A stretch of DNA of 64,000 nucleotides from positions 50,545 through 114,544 of the forward strand of contig WMCF01000239.1 of assembly GCA_009792885.1 (NCBI GenBank), given 5' to 3'. The translations under genes were made by a program, and so were the position numbers. The notes beneath the pieces were generated by a model. It searched no databases. It worked only from the letters and a program-made list of their open reading frames with translations, and was not told where the DNA came from. Of the stretch, positions 63,901-64,000 are shown piece after piece. Source of the DNA: Eremophila alpestris peregrina (Eukaryota > Chordata > Aves > Passeriformes > Alaudidae). The stretch's first letter is position 1, and the number at the start of each line of letters is the position of its first letter.

Positions 63901-64000
63901 CTGATGGTTTTGTGCCTTTGTCTGTTGTCTCTGTCCCTGCTGTTTCTAACAGGCACACCTCCATCCACACTGAGCACACCAAAATCGACAAGCACTCCCC
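30913..64000 (+). CDS. MUC2: MUC2-like gel-forming mucin, 5' part (36 exons, cut by window edge)
   Basis: Secreted intestinal gel-forming mucin. Thirty-six exons chain in one open frame of about 1,900 codons, with matching splice phases throughout. Domains in order (approximate residues): signal peptide 1-19; VWD1 30-215; C8-1 218-290; TIL1 290-350; VWD2 371-575; C8-2 579-653; TIL2 653-738; D' 738-843; VWD3 843-1030; C8-3 1030-1119; TIL3 and a small VWC-like stretch 1119-1280; CysD1 1303-1405; PTS; CysD2 from 1559; PTS to the edge. The family oligomerises through D-domain disulfides and carries O-glycans on PTS. CGLC motifs are visible in D1 (exon 4) and D3 (exon 23); D2 has GLCG, as in mammalian MUC2. 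Assignment to MUC2 rather than MUC5AC, MUC5B or MUC6 rests on resemblance to mammalian MUC2 along the whole N-terminus (for example GRTRSHGHYVCSTWG and CSYVAIQ-type D3 text) and on the position of the first CysD after TIL3. The C-terminal half is beyond the window. Confidence 0.9.
32300..32790 (-). mobile_element. Possible LTR-like insert in intron 1 (antisense)
   Basis: On the - strand this block carries an AATAAA signal (+ strand tttatt, 32422-32427) after several hundred bases of promoter-like sequence. The layout resembles the U3-R-U5 of a retroviral LTR. No family match was recognised and ends are approximate. Confidence 0.3.
32989..33253 (+). CDS. MUC2: MUC2 exon 2: start of VWD1
   Basis: Residues 24-112. 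Opens with GRTRSHGHYVCSTWG and contains the VWD hallmark FKTFDGDVYQFPGLCEYNF. Acceptor tgtaacag ends at 32988 and donor GAT|gtaagt follows 33253. The join with exon 1 (phase 1) and exon 3 (phase 2) restores a conserved reading frame. Confidence 0.93.
33254..35640 (+). other. MUC2 intron 2 (2.4 kb)
   Basis: The longest intron of the D-domain part. AT-rich, no recognisable element. Confidence 0.85.
35641..35755 (+). CDS. MUC2: MUC2 exon 3: VWD1
   Basis: Residues 112-150, including TPYYASGVLIES and the LMWNQQDALM strand typical of VWD1 in MUC2. Acceptor ttcctag, donor ATG|gtatgt, ending in phase 0. Confidence 0.93.
35901..35991 (+). CDS. MUC2: MUC2 exon 4: VWD1 CGLC motif
   Basis: Residues 151-181. 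Contains NHTCGLCGDYNG, the CGLC motif of the D1 assembly and a conserved calcium-site region. Acceptor tgttatttag, donor G|gtgagt, ending in phase 1. Confidence 0.93.
36370..36479 (+). CDS. MUC2: MUC2 exon 5: end of VWD1
   Basis: Residues 181-217, with YGNMQKISKPNAKCEDP, matching the segment linking VWD1 to C8-1 in MUC2. Donor CAT|gtaagt, ending in phase 0. Confidence 0.92.
36701..36917 (+). CDS. MUC2: MUC2 exon 6: C8-1 domain
   Basis: Residues 218-290, a complete cysteine-rich C8 domain beginning RDECQKLL and ending with GGRPGEWR before the donor C|gtaagc. It is GC-richer than the surrounding introns, as coding DNA would be here. Ends in phase 1. Confidence 0.93.
37331..37456 (+). CDS. MUC2: MUC2 exon 7: TIL1, first half (GC donor)
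   Basis: Residues 290-332: KSCPATMVYRESGSPCMDTC then DGCFCPEG at the exon end, a trypsin-inhibitor-like (TIL) fold. The donor is CTGAAG|gcaagt, a GC-AG intron with otherwise perfect consensus. No GT donor nearby keeps the frame. Ends in phase 1. Confidence 0.9.
38146..38263 (+). CDS. MUC2: MUC2 exon 8: TIL1 second half and linker
   Basis: Residues 332-371: TVYDDISEKGC, ASQCHCKLGGKTYAPGE and a CEEC turn completed by the next exon. Acceptor ttttatag, donor TG|gtaagg, ending in phase 2. Confidence 0.92.
38577..38715 (+). CDS. MUC2: MUC2 exon 9: start of VWD2
   Basis: Residues 371-417: CTCNSGRWTCKDLPCPGTC then the VWD2 signature SHITTFDGKKYTFHGDCYY. Nearly the same text is present in mammalian MUC2. 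Donor AAG|gtactg, ending in phase 0. Confidence 0.94.
39238..39348 (+). CDS. MUC2: MUC2 exon 10: VWD2
   Basis: Residues 418-454: ESYALLAELAPCGS and KQTCLKTVVLLVDNKKN. Acceptor attgtag, donor AAT|gtaagt. Phase 0 at both ends. Confidence 0.93.
39783..39818. repeat. Perfect 16-bp inverted repeat in intron 10
   Basis: Left arm atagactatacatata (39783-39798), spacer caca, right arm tatatgtatagtctat (39803-39818). A perfect AT-rich hairpin or cruciform-capable palindrome. No gene is attached to it. Confidence 0.92.
40380..40449 (+). CDS. MUC2: MUC2 exon 11: VWD2
   Basis: Residues 455-478: VVVFRSDGSVLLNEMTVNVP, a beta-strand pair of VWD2. Acceptor attacacag, donor G|gtaagg, ending in phase 1. Confidence 0.92.
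40607..40684. repeat. 42-bp direct tandem duplication in intron 11
   Basis: gtctttataagtaatca then acttgttaattactagtcct repeats after 42 bp. The second copy lacks one A. A recent local duplication. Confidence 0.93.
40884..41021 (+). CDS. MUC2: MUC2 exon 12: VWD2 (GC donor)
   Basis: Residues 478-524: SFSVFKPSSNYIVVQT through VMQLFVTVDQSVKGKLQG. The donor is TTCAAG|gcaagt, a second GC-AG intron. Only this junction rejoins to the LCGNFNG motif of exon 13 in frame. Ends in phase 1. Confidence 0.9.
41558..41722 (+). CDS. MUC2: MUC2 exon 13: end of VWD2
   Basis: Residues 524-579: LCGNFNGMEGDDFRTTSGL, then FANTWKAQSTCKDQ and DPCSLSIES. D2 lacks the first Cys of the CGLC motif, as mammalian MUC2 D2 does. 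Donor G|gtaagc, ending in phase 1. Confidence 0.93.
42279..42373 (+). CDS. MUC2: MUC2 exon 14: start of C8-2
   Basis: Residues 579-610: ANYAEHWCSLLRNPEGPF and CHLAIDPSEYYK. Acceptor ttttttgcag, donor AAG|gtattg, ending in phase 0. Confidence 0.92.
43266..43392 (+). CDS. MUC2: MUC2 exon 15: C8-2
   Basis: Residues 611-653: KCKYDTCLCEDNEECLCAAL and SYSRACAFKGIILADWR. Cysteine spacing matches C8. Acceptor cgtttacag, donor A|gtaagt, ending in phase 1. Confidence 0.93.
44035..44290 (+). CDS. MUC2: MUC2 exon 16: TIL2
   Basis: Residues 653-738: SCPGNQVFLYNLTMCQQTC, APVDGCGCPPNTYLDN and QCPCYYKGSYLESGEY, a full TIL domain plus the E-type linker. The acceptor tcag at 44031-44034 is preferred over the next AG (44037-44038) because it keeps the frame from exon 15. 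Donor TG|gtatgt, ending in phase 2. Confidence 0.91.
45179..45231 (+). CDS. MUC2: MUC2 exon 17: D' start
   Basis: A 53-bp exon, residues 738-756, CVCRNAKIQCTSVKIKMM. Both flanks fit (acceptor ttttctag, donor A|gtaagt). Short, but the phase (2 in, 1 out) links exons 16 and 18 exactly. Confidence 0.88.
45410..45925 (+). mobile_element. Possible LTR-like insert in intron 17
   Basis: A compositional island in an AT-rich intron. A polyadenylation-like attaaa (about 45799-45804) is followed by a CpG-containing stretch (ctccccgactggtccggttg and gtcgcattgccgg), as in an LTR R-U5 region. No retroviral genes are adjacent. It could also be a conserved intronic element. Confidence 0.3.
45963..46072 (+). 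CDS. MUC2: MUC2 exon 18: D' region
   Basis: Residues 756-792: ERECSSNKTFFDCDASSKW and LQLSCHTTL. The position corresponds to the D' segment of mammalian MUC2, where sequence is less conserved. Acceptor cctttcag, donor CAT|gtatgt, ending in phase 0. Confidence 0.88.
46490..46641 (+). CDS. MUC2: MUC2 exon 19: TIL-like D' end
   Basis: Residues 793-843: TECVSGCVCPEGLFDDGRGG and VEQKDCPCIHNNEWYSSG, then IKVDCNTC completed by exon 20. Very close to mammalian MUC2. Donor TG|gtgggt, ending in phase 2. Confidence 0.93.
47081..47219 (+). CDS. MUC2: MUC2 exon 20: start of VWD3
   Basis: Residues 843-889: TCQKGHWTCTDDVCYGTC, then GSGHYNTFDGKFYDFDGSC, the VWD3 signature. Donor CAG|gtaacg, ending in phase 0. 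Confidence 0.94.
47761..47871 (+). CDS. MUC2: MUC2 exon 21: VWD3
   Basis: Residues 890-926: DFCGDKNSSGSFSIITENV, PCGTTGVTCSKAIKMFLG. Acceptor ttttcaatag, donor GGG|gtgagt. Phase 0 at both ends. Confidence 0.94.
48176..48355 (+). CDS. MUC2: MUC2 exon 22: VWD3
   Basis: Residues 927-986: KTELKLENKEYKEIQRDVG, then YLVIEASNGVMLIWDKKTTV and FIKLSPEYK. Donor AAA|gttagt is a weaker but valid GT site. Phase 0 at both ends. Confidence 0.92.
49329..49568 (+). CDS. MUC2: MUC2 exon 23: VWD3 CGLC motif and start of C8-3
   Basis: Residues 987-1066: GKVCGLCGNFDDKANNDF carries the D3 CGLC motif, followed by FGNSWKQSPMCPDV and the first part of C8-3 (SWAEKECSIIQS, ICHSK). D3 is the site of intermolecular disulfide bonding in this family. 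Donor AAG|gtttgt, phase 0. Confidence 0.94.
50325..50402. repeat. A/C-rich simple repeat in intron 23
   Basis: Alternating A and C runs (aaaaaaaccccaaaaaaac, cccccccaaaa) then acaaacaaacaaacaaa. Low complexity, intronic. Confidence 0.88.
50843..50999 (+). CDS. MUC2: MUC2 exon 24: C8-3
   Basis: Residues 1067-1119: FYEACVHDACSCDSGGDCEC, FCSAVAAYAQECIK, ACVFWRTPDIC. This is the C8-3 domain, nearly identical in form to mammalian MUC2. Acceptor ccctgacag, donor C|gtgagt, ending in phase 1. Confidence 0.94.
51963..52091 (+). CDS. MUC2: MUC2 exon 25: TIL3 first half
   Basis: Residues 1119-1162: IFCDYYNPRNECDWHYEPCG, then TTCKMINNVSTNFTVPLLEG. Two N-glycosylation sequons are visible (NIT and NFT). 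Acceptor tctcatcag, donor G|gtaata, ending in phase 1. Confidence 0.93.
52092..53885 (+). other. MUC2 intron 25 (1.8 kb)
   Basis: AT-rich. Contains the A/C-rich simple repeat at 52.8 kb, nothing else recognised. Confidence 0.8.
52825..52970. repeat. A/C-rich simple repeat in intron 25
   Basis: acaaacaaaccaaaac, then repeated acaaaac and aaccaaaaaaccaaaa text. Low complexity, intronic. The 107-residue - strand frame over it is a shadow. Confidence 0.85.
53886..54036 (+). CDS. MUC2: MUC2 exon 26: TIL3 second half
   Basis: Residues 1162-1212: CYPRCPKDKPIYNEETKECV, DQCGCYLEDGTHVPPG and KDNCTIC. Acceptor atcaatag, donor TG|gtatat, ending in phase 2. Confidence 0.93.
54748..54791 (+). CDS. MUC2: MUC2 exon 27: short VWC-like piece
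   Basis: A 44-bp exon, residues 1212-1227, CVCVPSGSIQCKPLP. It is equivalent to the short Cys-rich exon after TIL3 in mammalian MUC2. Donor G|gtaaat, ending in phase 1. Confidence 0.86.
55352..55549 (+). CDS. MUC2: MUC2 exon 28: Cys-rich segment into first PTS
   Basis: Residues 1227-1293: CPCIINGTSHEVGSVVGQVQ, then ICAENGSIVPGEVYPCP, before it turns Ser/Thr-rich (TSSPTTISTSFPSSTLTTTT). This is the switch from folded to mucin-type sequence. Phase 1 at both ends. Confidence 0.88.
55894..55923 (+). CDS. MUC2: MUC2 exon 29: 30-bp PTS micro-exon
   Basis: Encodes VPTTSHPAST only. Supported by a good acceptor (tctatttcag), a strong donor (A|gtaagt) and a phase 1-1 fit with both neighbours. Being symmetric, it could be skipped without frame loss; exon 28 can also join exon 30 directly. 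Confidence 0.7.
56288..56722 (+). CDS. MUC2: MUC2 exon 30: CysD1 domain plus short PTS
   Basis: Encodes a complete CysD domain of about 100 residues: CDWTEWFDVS (WxxW C-mannosylation motif), SGDYETYDEIR, SLEELGQKVECNVNYGLIC and YNYEIRVNCC, followed by a Thr/Pro/Ser tail. CysD domains in MUC2 and MUC5 mucins form non-covalent contacts that set gel pore size. The end at 56722 uses the strong donor A|gtgagt. An alternative donor at 56770 (CAG|gtattt) would add 16 residues and also ends in phase 1. Confidence 0.88.
57312..57497 (+). CDS. MUC2: MUC2 exon 31: PTS exon, type A
   Basis: A phase 1-1 exon of Pro/Thr/Ser text such as TPSTPKSTTTPLPPETPPST, ending YTTTTPTTG. The acceptor context (ctgctgtttctaacag) is shared with every other PTS exon here. 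The tail and following intron match exons 33 and 35 (type A). Serves as an O-glycosylation platform. Confidence 0.82.
58567..58713 (+). CDS. MUC2: MUC2 exon 32: PTS exon, type B
   Basis: A phase 1-1 exon, TTSTASPTEELTTTSTSPE, then a Thr run and PPIISTPG before donor C|gtatgt. The donor side resembles exon 34 (STPG|gtatgt), which defines type B. Long ACC/ACA Thr runs make length variation between alleles likely (inference). Confidence 0.8.
59871..60482 (+). CDS. MUC2: MUC2 exon 33: CysD2 domain fused to type A PTS tail
   Basis: A 612-bp phase 1-1 exon. The first third is a second CysD domain: CDCIWTEWIDVTYPDGSD, SGDYETFENILQNN, DLGQKVECNVNVGLIC, CLNYEISVCC. The rest is a PTS stretch (STPSTTASTPSSTTSS onward) ending TPTYTTTTPTPG like exon 35. 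The acceptor context (tattgcctcccag) differs from the PTS exons, whereas the 3' side is type A, so the exon looks like a CysD exon joined to a type A PTS unit. Confidence 0.87.
61125..61262 (+). CDS. MUC2: MUC2 exon 34: PTS exon, type B
   Basis: A phase 1-1 exon, TPPSTLSTPKSTSTPLPPE then TTTTTTSPPSTPTTVPGS and SISTPG. Acceptor tttctaacag, donor A|gtatgt. The first 48 bases recur unchanged at 63953-64000. Confidence 0.82.
62389..62619 (+). CDS. MUC2: MUC2 exon 35: PTS exon, type A
   Basis: A phase 1-1 exon of 77 codons: TPEKTPSTASTPPESTTTPL, PPETPPSTASTTIPPST, then a tail ending TPTYTTTTPTPG that nearly repeats the end of exon 33. Acceptor tttctaacag, donor G|gtactt. Confidence 0.82.
63256..63531 (-). 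mobile_element. CR1 LINE 3'-end fragment inside intron 35
   Basis: Reads acagaatcagttaggttgga and continues with segments such as tccaacctttgcctgaacac and aaattcctcctaatatcc, the antisense of an avian CR1 3' end. It interrupts the array repeat: sibling intron 34 continues directly from aggcaggaaaatattc (61952) into the part matching 63532 onward. It therefore inserted into this unit only. Confidence 0.75.
63953..64000 (+). CDS. MUC2: MUC2 exon 36: PTS exon, type B (cut by window edge)
   Basis: Begins after tgtttctaacag and reads TPPSTLSTPKSTSTP in phase 1. All 48 visible bases equal the start of exon 34. The exon and the gene continue past the window. Confidence 0.8.

Larger units (their letters stand above)
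56771..64000 (+). repeat. Tandem array of ~1.25-kb exon-plus-intron units (A-B alternation)
   Basis: Exon starts at 57312, 58567, 59871, 61125, 62389 and 63953 are spaced 1255, 1304, 1254, 1264 and 1564 bp; the last interval contains a CR1 insertion of about 275 bp. Each pre-exon segment repeats the same landmarks: a ggccagaaaggag(g)gctg box about 160 bp upstream, then cccactgatg, then gtgcctttgtctgtt, then ctgctgtttctaacag. Intron middles share a ccttcagctggccagaatg box (near 57812, 59077, 61629, 62928) and a ggtaatgaggcagagat box (near 58213, 60774, 62038, 63604). Exons 31, 33 and 35 share one 3' end and downstream flank (A), exons 32 and 34 another (B). Confidence 0.85.

Overview
The window looks like a stretch of bird chromosome. 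The supporting signs are several 5'-truncated CR1 LINE 3' ends (about 9.2, 17.3, 24.5 and 63.3 kb), a degraded retroviral LTR of a type I associate with avian genomes, AT-rich vertebrate intergenic DNA, GT-AG introns, and one large multi-exon gene of a vertebrate family. I infer a bird from repeats and protein similarity; I cannot name the species.

Layout. Bases 1 to about 30,860 hold no protein-coding gene I can support. They contain AT-rich intergenic DNA, one CpG-island-like segment (about 7.60-7.99 kb), old CR1 and LTR fragments, small tandem repeats, and a CT-rich microsatellite containing a 155-base assembly gap (21335-21489). From a TATA box at about 30,864 to the right edge, the + strand is the 5' part of a secreted gel-forming mucin, assigned to MUC2 (intestinal mucin 2) from its domain order and close resemblance to mammalian MUC2. 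I could chain 36 exons in one continuous reading frame (30913 to the window edge, about 1,900 codons), with every splice phase consistent. The order is signal peptide, VWD1-C8-TIL, VWD2-C8-TIL, D', VWD3-C8-TIL, a small VWC-like segment, a first CysD domain, Pro/Thr/Ser (PTS) exons, a second CysD domain, then more PTS exons cut by the window edge. The 3' half of the gene (rest of PTS, VWD4, VWC, cystine knot) lies outside.

The most interesting part is 56.8-64.0 kb. Mammalian gel-forming mucins usually carry their PTS region in a large central exon. Here it is spread over small phase 1-1 exons of 138-231 bp, each inside a repeated exon-plus-intron block of about 1.25 kb. Exon sequence, splice-site context and intron sequence all repeat. 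The blocks alternate between two types (A and B), giving an A-B-A-B-A-B higher-order array. One A block has a CysD domain fused to its 5' end. The last visible B exon is identical over its visible 48 bases to the B exon 2.8 kb earlier, so array growth or gene conversion has been recent. Because all these exons are symmetric (phase 1), adding, losing or skipping units keeps the frame, so PTS length could vary by whole exons.

Function. MUC2 is made by goblet cells. Its D domains drive calcium- and pH-dependent packing and disulfide multimerisation, CysD domains make weak cross-links, and PTS segments are heavily O-glycosylated. The visible N-terminal half looks intact: no frameshift or in-frame stop in any exon, and the CGLC motifs of D1 and D3 are present.
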